Source: Nonomuraea sp. PA05 | Lineage (GTDB): Bacteria > Actinomycetota > Actinomycetes > Streptosporangiales > Streptosporangiaceae | Length of the DNA stretch: 64,000 bases | NCBI RefSeq assembly: GCF_008086045.1 | Contig: NZ_VSEY01000028.1 | Location: forward strand, 62,001 to 126,000 | Direction: 5' to 3' | Shown here: one piece after another, positions 34,501 through 43,394 of the stretch | How positions within the stretch are numbered: position 1 is the first letter of the stretch | Layout: every line of letters begins with the position of its first letter | Notes under the pieces: generated by a model | What the model was told of the DNA's origin: nothing | What the model saw: only the letters and a program-made list of their open reading frames with translations | Databases searched by the model: none | Translations under genes and position numbers: made by a program

Positions 34501-35328
34501 ATGGAGTCGATCGTCAACACCGGGCAGGCAGAGGCATGGAACGGCTACGAGGGCCGGCACTGGGCCGACCATCACGACCGCTACGACGCCACGAACAGCG
34601 GTTTCAACCAGCCCCTGCTGGACGCCGCGGGCATCGGCGAGCGTGATCGCGTGCTCGACCTCGGCTGCGGCAACGGCCAGATCACCCGGCTCGCCGCCCG
34701 CCACGCCCAGCACGCCGTGGGAGTGGACCTGTCGGGCCCGATGCTGGCGCGGGCCCGTACGACCGCCGCCGCGCAGGGCGTCACGAACGTCACCTTCGAG
34801 CAGGGCGACGTCCAGGTCCACCCCTTCCCCGAGTCCTCGTTCGACGTGGCGGTCAGCCGGTTCGCCGTGATGTTCTTCAGCGACCCGGTCGCCGCCTTCG
34901 CCAACGTCGCCAGGGCCCTCCGGCCCGGTGGCCGCCTCGCCTTCGTGTCCATGCAGGACCCGCACGGCACAGACCTCGGCAAAGTCCTCGCCGCGATCGC
35001 CGGCCTCCTACCGGGCTGGCGATCCGCGTCCACCCCGGACCGTTCCGGCCCGCTCTCCCTCGCCGACCCCGACCGCATCCGCGAGGTGCTCACGCGGGCG
35101 GGCTTCGGCCACATCACCGTGACTCACACGGAGGCCGTGGCCGAGATGGGCAGGAACGCCTCGGACGCGGCCGAGTTCTTCAGCGGCTGGGGCCCGATCC
35201 ACTTCCACCTCGGCGGCGCCGACCCGGCACCGGTCCGCACGGCCCTGGAGGCCGCGTTCCGCGACTTCGAGGACGGCACCGCCGTGCGACTCAGGAACAC
35301 CGCCTGGCTGGTACGCGCCGAACGCTGA
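34501..35328 (+). CDS. SAM-dependent class I methyltransferase (ubiE-like)
   Basis: A 275-residue methyltransferase with the SAM-binding motif VLDLGCGNGQITRLAARHA near residue 57, acidic motif II region VGVDLSGPMLARA and FDVAVSRFAVMFFSDP further on. The substrate is unknown. A ribosome binding site (GAGAGGAAG) precedes the ATG. The operator directly upstream and the TetR gene 44 bases downstream suggest an autoregulated regulator/methyltransferase unit, possibly for resistance or detoxification; that is inference. Confidence 0.92.
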   Translation: MESIVNTGQAEAWNGYEGRHWADHHDRYDATNSGFNQPLLDAAGIGERDRVLDLGCGNGQITRLAARHAQHAVGVDLSGPMLARARTTAAAQGVTNVTFEQGDVQVHPFPESSFDVAVSRFAVMFFSDPVAAFANVARALRPGGRLAFVSMQDPHGTDLGKVLAAIAGLLPGWRSASTPDRSGPLSLADPDRIREVLTRAGFGHITVTHTEAVAEMGRNASDAAEFFSGWGPIHFHLGGADPAPVRTALEAAFRDFEDGTAVRLRNTAWLVRAER

Positions 35329-35372
35329 CCTTTCGCGGCATCAGCGGCCTACGTCCCCGATACGGTGTCCTG

Positions 35373-35990
35373 GTGTCACCGAGAAAAGCGCCGGCACTCC
35401 ACGGGACCGACCTCAGCCTGCGCGAACACCTGGTCGCCACGGCCGAACGCCTCATCGCCGAACGCGGCACCACCGGTCTGACCGTCCGCGCCATCGCCCG
35501 CGAGGCCGGGGTGGCCGACGGCGTGCTCTACAACCACTTCGCCGACAAGGAGGAACTGCTGGCGCTCGCCGTGCGGGCGCACCTCCGGACGGTGGGGCAG
35601 GCCCTGGGCGAGCTGCCCCGGCCGGGCGACGGCTCCGTCCGCGCGAATCTGCGGGCGCATTTCCTGTACGGGATCGCGTTTCACAAGGCTGTGCTGCCGG
35701 CGTTCGCGGGGCTGATCGGGCAGCCGAAGGTGCTCGACGCGTTCAACGCCAGCGGGGTCTCCGGGGAGGACTGGCGGGATCAGCTTCGTGAGTATCTGCG
35801 GGGTGAGGTGGAGTTGGGGCGGCTCTCCCCCGGTGCGAAGGTCGATGCGGCTGTGGCGATGATCGTGGGGGTTTGTCATGAGACGGTGCTGGCTGCGCTG
35901 TTGTATGGCGCCTCCGGTGCTTCGGATGTGCGCGTGGAGTTCGTTGACGACCTGGTGAGCACTGTGCTGGATGGCATCGGGCCGGCCTGA
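35373..35990 (+). CDS. TetR/AcrR-family transcriptional regulator
   Basis: A 205-residue regulator with the TetR helix-turn-helix (about 18-62, ERGTTGLTVRAIAREAGV then LYNHFADKEELLALA) and an all-helical ligand domain. It starts with GTG and lies directly after the methyltransferase gene on the same strand. The double ATGAAC/GTTCAT palindrome upstream of that gene is the most likely binding site. The inducer is unknown. Confidence 0.93.
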   Translation: MSPRKAPALHGTDLSLREHLVATAERLIAERGTTGLTVRAIAREAGVADGVLYNHFADKEELLALAVRAHLRTVGQALGELPRPGDGSVRANLRAHFLYGIAFHKAVLPAFAGLIGQPKVLDAFNASGVSGEDWRDQLREYLRGEVELGRLSPGAKVDAAVAMIVGVCHETVLAALLYGASGASDVRVEFVDDLVSTVLDGIGPA

Positions 35991-36233
35991 GCCAACCTCG
36001 GGCGGGGCTGGGAGCGGTGCGGGCGCGGGCCGGGAAGGGCAGGGAACCCGGCCCGCGCCTGTGTGCCGGACGGCGGGGAAGACGGCACCGGGCCGTCCCG
36101 CGAGTGGCGCGCACTCGATGCACACGTCGGACAACGTCCCGCCTGAGACCCGCGCCGAGGTGTCACACTCGCGTGAAACTCCGCCGCCGAGGCGCCGCCC
36201 CGGCACTCGCTGCGGCAGTCGTTACGGCAGTCG

Positions 36234-37448
36234 CTACGGCATGTCCAGCCAGGCCGCGAACCGGGTCAGCAGCCGGGACGGCCGTCGTTCGAGCTGGTTC
36301 AGCATGCGGACCGTCTCGCGCACCATGGGATGGTTGCGCGTCTGCTGAGGCGCGATCCGACGGGCGGTGTAGAGCGCCTCAAGGGCCCTGCGGCGATCAC
36401 CGTGATAAAGCCAGCCTCTGGCCAGATCGATCTGGAAGTGCCCGAGCCGCACAGGCGCGACCGTGGGCGGAAGGACCGCACGGCGCGCCCGCTCGACGGC
36501 CCCCGCGCCGTCACCCATCTCGACCGCCACCGCGACCTCGTGCATCACCACGTTGGACGGCCCGAACTCGAGCCCGTAGTGGTTGGCGTCCCCGCCAAGC
36601 AGGCGTGCCGCCCTGCGCGCGTGCTCGATGTGCTCGAACGCGCCCTGCCGGTCGTTCGCACGTGCCGCGAACACGGCGGACCGCAGGTGGGTCGCACCGT
36701 AGACGCTGAGCTCAGGGCCGGTGAGCCGGTCGAGATGGTCCCCCATGCCGTGACGGATGCGCTCCAGCAACAGCAGGCCCCTGTCGTGGGCGGCGGCCGC
36801 GAGGAACAACGTCGACCGCTGCCACTGCGTACGGGCCACGCGCAGCGGGTCCTGCGATTCCGTGGCAGCCCAGCCGACCCTGTCCATGGCAAGGCTCCGC
36901 AGGTCGAAGTAGCCGAGCGTGTAGGCGATGGCGGTGACCCCGGTGTAAGCCTCCGCCAGCATCGCGAACAACTCCTCACGCCGGCCGCCCTCGGCCGCGT
37001 GCACGGCCCGGGTCAGCTCCTCCAGCAGTCCGGGCAGCATGTCACCGAGCTGGATGTAACGGGCGTCCCTGCCCAGCGCCGAGGCCCGCCGCACATCCGC
37101 CCGCAACCGCTCGGCCGGCGGCGCGGGAAGCTCCTCGTCAGGCAGATCCCAGGCCAGGAGCGCGCGGCGCAACTCGGGAATCCGCCGATGCACGCGCGCC
37201 CTCCGCTCGTCGGCATCGCGGTACGGCTGCCCCGTGAGGTGGCCCACCTCGACCCGGAGTGCGCGCGCGGCAGCGGTGATCAGTGCCTGGGTGGCCGGCT
37301 TGTGTCCCGCCTCCACCTGAGAGACCAGGCTCTTCGAGCAGGGCACCCGGTCCGCCAGTTGCTGCTGCGTCAGGCCGCGCAGTCTGCGCGCTTGGGCGAT
37401 GCGCCGTCCGATCGTTTCCTCGCCGGGTGGGGTGTTGAGGTCGCTCAT
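36234..37448 (-). CDS. XRE-family regulator with TPR-like C-terminal domain
   Basis: A 404-residue protein with a helix-turn-helix at residues about 12-66 (IAQARRLRGLTQQQLADRV, SKSLVSQVEAGHKPAT), then a long all-helical region with TPR-like repeats (MLAEAYTGVTAIAYTLGYFDLRS; RRALEALYTARRIAPQ). This architecture is common in actinobacterial XRE regulators controlling small neighbouring genes. It is divergent from a small tryptophan-rich protein. Ligand and targets are unknown. The gap downstream holds no gene and contains three 12-base repeats near 36208. Confidence 0.9.
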   Translation of the reverse strand: MSDLNTPPGEETIGRRIAQARRLRGLTQQQLADRVPCSKSLVSQVEAGHKPATQALITAAARALRVEVGHLTGQPYRDADERRARVHRRIPELRRALLAWDLPDEELPAPPAERLRADVRRASALGRDARYIQLGDMLPGLLEELTRAVHAAEGGRREELFAMLAEAYTGVTAIAYTLGYFDLRSLAMDRVGWAATESQDPLRVARTQWQRSTLFLAAAAHDRGLLLLERIRHGMGDHLDRLTGPELSVYGATHLRSAVFAARANDRQGAFEHIEHARRAARLLGGDANHYGLEFGPSNVVMHEVAVAVEMGDGAGAVERARRAVLPPTVAPVRLGHFQIDLARGWLYHGDRRRALEALYTARRIAPQQTRNHPMVRETVRMLNQLERRPSRLLTRFAAWLDMP

Positions 37449-37575
37449 GCGCTGGCTTCCCCGATGTCGGTCGACGGTCCTCGTGCCCTCCCACGTTAGG
37501 CGGCTCGGCCGTGATTTCTGGCGTCTCGGACGTAAGCGTCATCCGCGGGCCGCTACCGTCTGCGATGCTCAGGAC

Positions 37576-37926
37576 ATGTTCCGTCACAGCGCGCGACGTC
37601 GGCACGGCGGCGAGCAGGAGTTCTTCTACAAGCCGAGCCGCCGGAGATGGTGGTGGCAGCGGGCCGAGGCCTGCGACGACTGGGAGGACGATCCGGCGTC
37701 GAAGGTCGAGGAGCAGTTGTGGCGGGTCGCCTGGTGGGGGAACGGGTGGGGAGTATGGCCGGGGGACGCTGATCCGACCACGACCCCGCCCACCTACGCC
37801 ACGAGGAACATCACACGGGCGAATCCGGACGCGGCCGGAGGGTGGGCCCTCGGGGTCGTGCCGCCACATCCGAGAATCCATGTCGCGTGCTCGTATCAAG
37901 GAGATCCGACCGCGCCCTTCCGGTGA
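37576..37926 (+). CDS. Small tryptophan-rich hypothetical protein
   Basis: A 116-residue protein with ten tryptophans. It has a basic N-terminus with RRRWWWQ, an acidic stretch (ACDDWEDDPASKVEEQLWRV) and an AWWGNGWGVWPGD segment. No signal peptide or transmembrane helix is seen and I recognise no family. The ATG was chosen because the reading frame upstream looks non-coding. It is divergent from the XRE regulator, 127 bases away, with a GACG-TAAG-CGTC inverted repeat at 37529 in the gap. It may be the regulator's target; existence of the protein is likely but unproven. Confidence 0.55.
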   Translation: MFRHSARRRHGGEQEFFYKPSRRRWWWQRAEACDDWEDDPASKVEEQLWRVAWWGNGWGVWPGDADPTTTPPTYATRNITRANPDAAGGWALGVVPPHPRIHVACSYQGDPTAPFR

Positions 37927-38007
37927 TCGGCTTCGGACGCGAACTGAGCTGGTCGATCCATCGTCACCTTGAGCCGGCCCTGGTACACGGGCTCGCGTCC
38001 GGGGAGC

Positions 38008-38124
38008 GCGAGGGGCCGGCAGGCCCCTCGCCCGGGGGTGTGGGGGCGTGCCCCCACAGGGCGCTGCCCGAGCCCCGTCGCGCGAAGCGCGTCTCCGGGG
38101 AGGACCTTGCAGTTCCCCCCGGAG
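38008..38124. repeat. Stack of four stem-loops in the gap between convergent genes
   Basis: Hairpin 1 is GCGAGGGGCC-GGCA-GGCCCCTCGC (38008-38031, ten perfect pairs). Hairpin 2 is TGTGGGGGC/GCCCCCACA (38039-38058). Hairpin 3 is CGCGC-GAA-GCGCG (38079-38091) inside a CCCCG/CGGGG outer stem. Hairpin 4 is CTCCGGGG (38093-38100) with CCCCGGAG (38117-38124) and excludes hairpin 3's outer stem. It probably ends the DUF5719 transcript, but so many stems suggest a palindromic repeat element or structured RNA. Confidence 0.75.
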
Positions 38125-38133
38125 CCCCCTCGC

Positions 38134-39441
38134 TCAAGGCAGGACCACCTCGTACGTGTCCGTCAAAGGCGGCAACATCGTGAACATCCGAGCCGGAGCC
38201 AACGGCTGTGTGGTCAGGAGAACACCTGTCCGCTGGCGTTCCTCCACCAGCCTGCTCCCGTAGACCTCCCCCGCCACCGGCGTCACCACCACCGCGAAAT
38301 CCCCCCTGGCCTTCAGTTTCACGGCCCTGGTCCGTCCCGCCGGGATCTCCACCTCGTACGGCGTCTCCGCCGCCCCCTTCCCCGGCACCACCTGCACGCG
38401 GAGCTTGCCGGGCTGGGTGCCGAGGGCGGTGAGGAGGAGTTGGGAGCCGGTGGCGTTGCGGGCGACGGCGCTGCCGAGGGCGAGGGACGGGGTGCCGGCG
38501 GTGAAGGCGACGTCGGAGCGTTCGCCGGTGCCGGTGGCGATGACGCCGGCGACGATGGGGGTCTGTGAGGTGAGGACGAGGGCGGCGGCGGAGCCCGCCA
38601 CTCCTGTGGTGACGTCCAGGGCGGTGACGCTGCCCGCCGGTACGTCGAGCGTCTCCCTGCCCTTCATCGCGTACTGGGCGTCCTGGCTGACCGCTTTGAT
38701 CTCGACGACGGCGTCCGTGTCGCCCGGGGTCGCGACGAGGAGCCGGCGCAGGCCGCCGCCTCCGGGGATGCCGGGGACGACCACGCGGGTGGCGGGGAGG
38801 GCGGCCGGGGGGAGCCAGTCCACGCCGCCCGTCTCCAGGGTCGCCTTGGCGGCGACGGCGACGCGGCCGTAGGTGGTGGTGACGCTGACGGCCATGATGT
38901 CGGCGGACGGGGCCAAGGTCCTGAGGTCGATCTCCTTGTGCTCGCCCGGCGCGATCTCCAGGCCGAGGCCCGCGTCGCTGGAGATGCGGCCCTCCGCCGC
39001 GTACACCTGAACGTCCGCCAGCGCGGGCGCCTTGTCGGCGTTGGTGAGGTGGAGGCGGACGTCGGCGTTGGCCGGGCCGGGGCCCACCAGCCACGTCTGC
39101 GGGGCGGGCTCCGTGCAGCGGACGCCCGCCAGGCCGCGCGCCGCGCCGGCGGTGGCGCGAGTGAGGTAGCCGGCCTCCAGGCCGCCCGGCCCCTTGGTGA
39201 CGTACGGTTTCCCGCTCTCCATGGTCTCGCCGTTGAGGGTGCCGGGCAGGTACACGTTGACCTGCTCGCCCTTCGTCCCCGGGCACACCGCCGTGACCGA
39301 CTCCACGGCCACCTTGCGCGGGCCCGCCGGGGTGGGCGGGGTGACGGCGGGCCTGGTGACGTACGCGATGCCGTACATGGCGGCCAGGGAGACGACGACC
39401 AGCACCATCAGGCCGAACCTGTTGTCCACGAACCTCTTCAT
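38134..39441 (-). CDS. DUF5719-family exported protein
   Basis: A 435-residue protein with an N-terminal membrane anchor (RFGLMVLVVVSLAAMYGIAYVTRP, about 7-30) and a mostly beta-structured extracytoplasmic part rich in Val, Ala and Thr, consistent with DUF5719. It starts at the ATG whose first base is the last base of the upstream stop (TGATG), so translation is coupled to the GT2 membrane protein. The pair is conserved near whiB in actinobacteria, which suggests a role in envelope glycan assembly; the mechanism is unknown. Confidence 0.88.
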   Translation of the reverse strand: MKRFVDNRFGLMVLVVVSLAAMYGIAYVTRPAVTPPTPAGPRKVAVESVTAVCPGTKGEQVNVYLPGTLNGETMESGKPYVTKGPGGLEAGYLTRATAGAARGLAGVRCTEPAPQTWLVGPGPANADVRLHLTNADKAPALADVQVYAAEGRISSDAGLGLEIAPGEHKEIDLRTLAPSADIMAVSVTTTYGRVAVAAKATLETGGVDWLPPAALPATRVVVPGIPGGGGLRRLLVATPGDTDAVVEIKAVSQDAQYAMKGRETLDVPAGSVTALDVTTGVAGSAAALVLTSQTPIVAGVIATGTGERSDVAFTAGTPSLALGSAVARNATGSQLLLTALGTQPGKLRVQVVPGKGAAETPYEVEIPAGRTRAVKLKARGDFAVVVTPVAGEVYGSRLVEERQRTGVLLTTQPLAPARMFTMLPPLTDTYEVVLP

Positions 39442-42400
39442 CACGCACCCGCCAGCGCGACGGCCGGTGCCTCGGCGGGCTCGGTACGGCGGCGGCCAGG
39501 TGACGCCAGGAGGGCGACCACCAGCAGCAACGCGCCCTGCACCCACAACCACACCGCGTGCGGGACGCTCACCGGCTGCACGGGGACGCGAGTGACCGGC
39601 TCGGCCAGGCGCCACAGGCCGCCGCCCGTGTCCGACAGGCTCATGCGTTCCAGGGAGGGCTGGGAGTCGAGGGTTCTGGCCAGCTCGGGCGTGACCGGGG
39701 GCGCCACGGCGACCATCGCGATGCCCTGGGCGGCCAGCGTGGCGGCGTCGCCGCCCCGGCCGCCGACCAGGCCCTGCACGGCGGCGGTGACGCGGTCGCG
39801 GGTCTGCGACGCGACGGGCAGCTCCGCCTCTCCGATGAGCGGGGTACGCCCGTGCAGCACCGTGAACCCCGGCCCCTTGATCACCAGGGTGCGCTCCCCC
39901 TGCGTCGTACGGGCGGCGGCGAGGGCGGGCATCACGTCGCGCGCGTCACCCACGAGCGGCCCCCGCACCCCGGTCGCCACCCAGTGACCGGCGGCCAGCA
40001 GCGGCGTGCTGAACGCCACCACCACCATGGCCGTCGCGCCCAGCCGCCGCATGCCGCCTCCGGCGCGCAGCTCGGCGAGGCGGTGGGCGGTCAGGCCCAC
40101 CAGGACCACCAGCCCGGTGCCCGCGAACGCCAGCGGCACCCCCGGCCACACCTTCGTCCCTTCGACGGTGATGCGGCTGACCAGGATGGCCGCCAGGATC
40201 CCGTACAGGGCCACCGCCCAGCCGATCGCGACGATCAGGCGCTGGCGGCGCATGAGCAGTGCGGCCAGCGCCGCCGCCACCAGGCCCGCCGTCACCCAGA
40301 ACGGGGGGAGGCCGGGGCCGCCTGGGCTGAGGGACAGGAGGCTCTCCGGGGCGAGGGACGGGGTCACGAGGGACGGGTCGTTGAGGCCCGCTTCCAGGAG
40401 GATCCTGCCGGGGTTCGTGAGGAGGGCGAAGGTCCAGGGGAGCAGGAGGATCGGGGGGACGGCGAGGGTGATCAGCATGGAGATCAGGACTTCGCGGCTC
40501 ACCCGGACGCGCACGCCGCCCTTGGCCCGGCCGCCTCGCGCCCCGCCGCTCCCGGTGCCTGGGGTCCCGACGGCCGAGATGCCGCCGCCTGGGGTCCCGG
40601 CGGCCGAGGGGCCGCCGCTCGGGGTTCCGACGGCCGGGGGGCCGCCGCGCCCTCGTCCTCGCCTGCCGCCGCCTCGCCCACGACGACTGCCACCGTCATC
40701 GACCGCCACCGGCCCGCCGCCGTGCGCAGGCAAGGTGACGGTGCCCGCGCCACTGGCGGAGGCAGGGACGAAGGCACCGCCAGGACCGGCGGCCGGCCCG
40801 AACGCGGCGCCCGGTCCAGCGGCCGGCCCGAACGCGGCGCCAGGACCGGCGGCTGCGCCGGTGACGGCGTCAGGCCCGGCGGCCCCGCCGACCCCACTGC
40901 CGCCGCGCGCCTCTGCGGCATCGTCCGCGCCCTGACCCCGAAGACCGCCGACCACACCCCCCAGACAAACCGCCCCCACAACCCCCAGCACCGCGAACAG
41001 CGGATAGACCACCGGCACGAACGCCGTCCCGACAGCCAGCCACAGCCCCAACGCCCAGGCCGCCCGCCGAGCCCTCCGCCGATCCGGCGCCAGCAGGATG
41101 ATCCCGAGCAACCACGCGTACACGGGCAGCAGCACGAAGACCACGGCCGTCCCCAGCCGCCCCGAGGAGATGGCCCCCGTGGCGACCGGCAGCAGCGCGT
41201 ACGTCCCCGCGGCCCAGGCCCGGGCGGGCACGGATGGGATGAGGTGCCGGGTGGCCAGGTAGGCGGTGGCGCCGGCCAGCGGCACGGATCCCAGCAGGAG
41301 CACGGAGACGGCGAGCCACGTCTTGCCGAGGGCGAGCGTGGACAGGGCGGCGAGCACGGCCACGTACGGCGGCGCGGGCGCGGTCGAGCCGAGGCCGACG
41401 TCGTGGAAGCTTTCCAGGTAGAACGCCCACAGGTCGGCGGCGCCGCCCGTCACGGGGACGAGTGCGCCCCCGCCGAGCCGTTCGCCGCCCAGCACCGACC
41501 GTTCGGCCACGAGGGAGACGACGGTCAGCGCGAACATGAGGATGACGCCCGGCCTGCCGATGAAGCGCTGGAAGGCGCCGGTGTCGGACGGCGGGACGGC
41601 GTCCTGTTCCTCTCCGTGGGCCACGTGGTGGTGGTGCTGTCCGGCCGCGTCGACCGGGGCCTCGCCGGCGAGGAAGCTCTGCACCATGTCGGTGACGCGC
41701 CGGTAGGCCGCACCCCGAGGGGTCATAAACCGCTTTATGCGGATATATCCCTTCTTGCGGCCGTGACGGCGGGCCCGCCGCGCCCGCAGCAGCCTGAACG
41801 GGTGCACCAGCACCGAGCCCATGGCCACGACCTCGTCCAGCGCGTTCGCGGGCTGCTTGCTGACGATGAACAGCAGCGTACGGAAGAACGAGCCGAGCAC
41901 GTTCCTGAGCAGCGCCCACCACATGGCCATGAACGGCAGGTTCGCCATCACCACGAAGATCGCGTTGCGCCGGTCGAGGCGGCGCGGATGGTCGCCGCTG
42001 ACCGCGATGCGCCGCCGCCTGCGGGCCGCCGCCTCGGCGTGCCAGGCGACGGCGGAGGTCACGTTCACCACCTTGTGCCCGGCGTACCGCACCCGCCAGC
42101 ACAGGTCGAGGTCGTCCCTGAACAGCGGGAGGAACGGATCGAGCCCGCCCGCCTTCTCCCACACGTCCCGCCGGATCAGCATCCCGGCCGTGGACACCGA
42201 CAGGACCTCCCGCGTCCCGTCGTGCTGCCCCTGGTCGAACTCGCGCGGCTCCAGCCCCGTGTCCCTGCGCCCCGTGCGCCCGACGGTGACGCCGATCTCC
42301 AGCAGCCGCCTGCGGTCGATCCAGTCGCGCAGCTTGGGGCCGAGCACGGCGGCCTTGGGATCCTGCTCGGCCGCGCTCAGCAGCATCTCCAGCGCGCGCC

Positions 42401-42701
42401 TGTCGGGGGCGCAGTCGTCGTGGAGCAGCCAGATCCACTCCTCGCGCCCGGCGGACGGCATCCGGTCGAGCGCCTTGGCGACCGACTCGCCGAAACCGGT
42501 GGAACGGGGCAGGGAGATCAGGTTGCCGGGGCCGAGCGTCTGTCCCAGCAGGTCGGCCGAGCCGTCCCTGCTGCCGTTGTCGACGCCCGCGACGCGGTCC
42601 GGCCTGCGGCTCTGGTTGATCAGCGCGCGCAGTGTCTCCCCTAGCCAGCGCGCGCCGTCATGAGCGACGACGATCGCGGTCACGTAGGGACGGGACGACA
42701 T
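39441..42701 (-). CDS. Very large GT2 glycosyltransferase/multi-pass membrane protein
   Basis: A 1086-residue protein. Residues about 5-260 form a GT2 catalytic domain with TAIVVAHDGARWLGETLRAL, DNGSRDGSA, the HDD metal motif (WLLHDDCAPD) and FRDDLDLCWRVRYAGH near the substrate site. A membrane anchor and a long C-terminal region with about 10-12 helices follow. In the middle, a Gly/Ala/Pro/Arg-rich insert (about 600-745) interrupts the helices and is encoded by two in-frame 30-base minisatellites. AGGAG lies ten bases before the chosen ATG. Sugar and acceptor are unknown; coupled to DUF5719. Confidence 0.9.
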   Translation of the reverse strand: MSSRPYVTAIVVAHDGARWLGETLRALINQSRRPDRVAGVDNGSRDGSADLLGQTLGPGNLISLPRSTGFGESVAKALDRMPSAGREEWIWLLHDDCAPDRRALEMLLSAAEQDPKAAVLGPKLRDWIDRRRLLEIGVTVGRTGRRDTGLEPREFDQGQHDGTREVLSVSTAGMLIRRDVWEKAGGLDPFLPLFRDDLDLCWRVRYAGHKVVNVTSAVAWHAEAAARRRRRIAVSGDHPRRLDRRNAIFVVMANLPFMAMWWALLRNVLGSFFRTLLFIVSKQPANALDEVVAMGSVLVHPFRLLRARRARRHGRKKGYIRIKRFMTPRGAAYRRVTDMVQSFLAGEAPVDAAGQHHHHVAHGEEQDAVPPSDTGAFQRFIGRPGVILMFALTVVSLVAERSVLGGERLGGGALVPVTGGAADLWAFYLESFHDVGLGSTAPAPPYVAVLAALSTLALGKTWLAVSVLLLGSVPLAGATAYLATRHLIPSVPARAWAAGTYALLPVATGAISSGRLGTAVVFVLLPVYAWLLGIILLAPDRRRARRAAWALGLWLAVGTAFVPVVYPLFAVLGVVGAVCLGGVVGGLRGQGADDAAEARGGSGVGGAAGPDAVTGAAAGPGAAFGPAAGPGAAFGPAAGPGGAFVPASASGAGTVTLPAHGGGPVAVDDGGSRRGRGGGRRGRGRGGPPAVGTPSGGPSAAGTPGGGISAVGTPGTGSGGARGGRAKGGVRVRVSREVLISMLITLAVPPILLLPWTFALLTNPGRILLEAGLNDPSLVTPSLAPESLLSLSPGGPGLPPFWVTAGLVAAALAALLMRRQRLIVAIGWAVALYGILAAILVSRITVEGTKVWPGVPLAFAGTGLVVLVGLTAHRLAELRAGGGMRRLGATAMVVVAFSTPLLAAGHWVATGVRGPLVGDARDVMPALAAARTTQGERTLVIKGPGFTVLHGRTPLIGEAELPVASQTRDRVTAAVQGLVGGRGGDAATLAAQGIAMVAVAPPVTPELARTLDSQPSLERMSLSDTGGGLWRLAEPVTRVPVQPVSVPHAVWLWVQGALLLVVALLASPGRRRTEPAEAPAVALAGA
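40561..40650 (+). repeat. Three 30-base tandem units inside the GT2 gene (first array)
   Basis: Units starting at 40561, 40591 and 40621 differ by a few bases (GGGGTCCCGACGGCCGAGAT and continuation). Being 30 bases they stay in frame and give ten-residue units (VGTPSGGPSA / AGTPGGGISA). The protein can thus grow or shrink by ten residues without frameshift. Confidence 0.85.
40771..40860 (+). repeat. Three 30-base tandem units inside the GT2 gene (second array)
   Basis: Units at 40771, 40801 and 40831 encode ten-residue repeats of the GAAFGPAAGP type. Period and coding frame equal those of the first array, but the sequence is unrelated. Confidence 0.8.
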
Positions 42702-42770
42702 GGGCAGGTGACTCCTGGGGGGAAGATCAGGCGGCCCCACCATACAGGTGCAAGCGGTTCAGGAGATGCG

Positions 42771-42800
42771 AAAAGGGTCACACGGCTTTCCGCGTGACCC
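42771..42800 (-). terminator. Rho-independent terminator after whiB
   Basis: GGGTCAC (42775-42781) pairs with GTGACCC (42794-42800), with an inner CGG/CCG stem and a CTTT loop. On the minus strand the stem runs into TTTTCGC. It lies 14 bases past the whiB stop, between whiB and the GT2 gene. Confidence 0.8.
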
Positions 42801-42814
42801 CTTCCCCCCTATAG

Positions 42815-43075
42815 CTACACCGCCTGGCGCTTGATCCGTCTGCGCTCCCGCTCGGACAGCCCACCCCAGATGCCGAACCGCTCATCGTGCTCGAGTGCGT
42901 ATTCCAGGCACTCTGCACGGACCTCGCACGATCGGCAGACCTTCTTGGCCTCTCGGGTGGAGCCGCCCTTCTCCGGGAAGAACGCCTCCGGATCCGTCTG
43001 AGCGCACAACGCACGCTCCTGCCAGCCGAGTTCTTCAGCGTCAAGCTGATCCTGTGCGATGACCGGATCGGTCAC
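42815..43075 (-). CDS. whiB: WhiB-family iron-sulfur transcription regulator (WhiB/WhmD type)
   Basis: An 86-residue Wbl protein with the four cluster-binding Cys (ALCAQTD, then KVCRSCEVRAEC) and the G(V/I)WGG turn in ERFGIWGGLSERERRRIKR followed by a basic DNA-binding tail. Its position upstream of fbiAB and near manB matches S. coelicolor whiB and mycobacterial whiB2, both needed for sporulation septation or division. The GTG start is set by GGGAGG eight bases upstream. Two small palindromes lie in its promoter region. Confidence 0.94.
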   Translation of the reverse strand: MTDPVIAQDQLDAEELGWQERALCAQTDPEAFFPEKGGSTREAKKVCRSCEVRAECLEYALEHDERFGIWGGLSERERRRIKRQAV

Positions 43076-43394
43076 TGCACACCTCCCTGCCGCCCGCCCG
43101 CAATGGAGCCCCCCATGGACGCCTTCCTTATTACCCACCCACGGGAAGGCGTAACAACATGGTTGTAATTACACGCGTGTGCCGCACGTGGCGTCAAGCG
43201 GCATGCAGCTATCCGGGGAAAGACCAGATCTCGCCCCGGTGTGCTCGGCATGTGATGTTCGCACCGGACCGGCACCCCGCAAGCGGGGCGCCGGCCTGGC
43301 CCGTTTTCAAGCTCTCAGCGGTCGGAACCGTACCAGGGCGAGACAGACACCCGCCCGTGGCCCACCTTCTCTCTAGCCGTTCATTGCCGGTCCG
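43076..43394. promoter_or_regulatory. 319-base whiB upstream region with two palindromes
   Basis: No gene is seen. Within 100 bases of the whiB start are ACAAC-ATG-GTTGT (43154-43166) and the ten-base palindrome ACACGCGTGT (43171-43180). whiB promoters of streptomycetes are developmentally controlled and BldD-bound; I could not match the BldD consensus well here, so the binding factor is open. Confidence 0.4.

Noticed and set aside
36208..36242. Short 12-base repeats (CTGCGGCAGTCG-like) at the end of the XRE gene
   Set aside because: Only three imperfect copies, likely incidental; no function can be argued.
39558..42644. Very long open frame on the plus strand opposite the GT2 gene
   Set aside because: It is an antisense shadow caused by high GC; its translation is Arg/Gly/His-rich low-complexity with no recognisable domain, whereas the minus strand encodes a clear GT2 protein.
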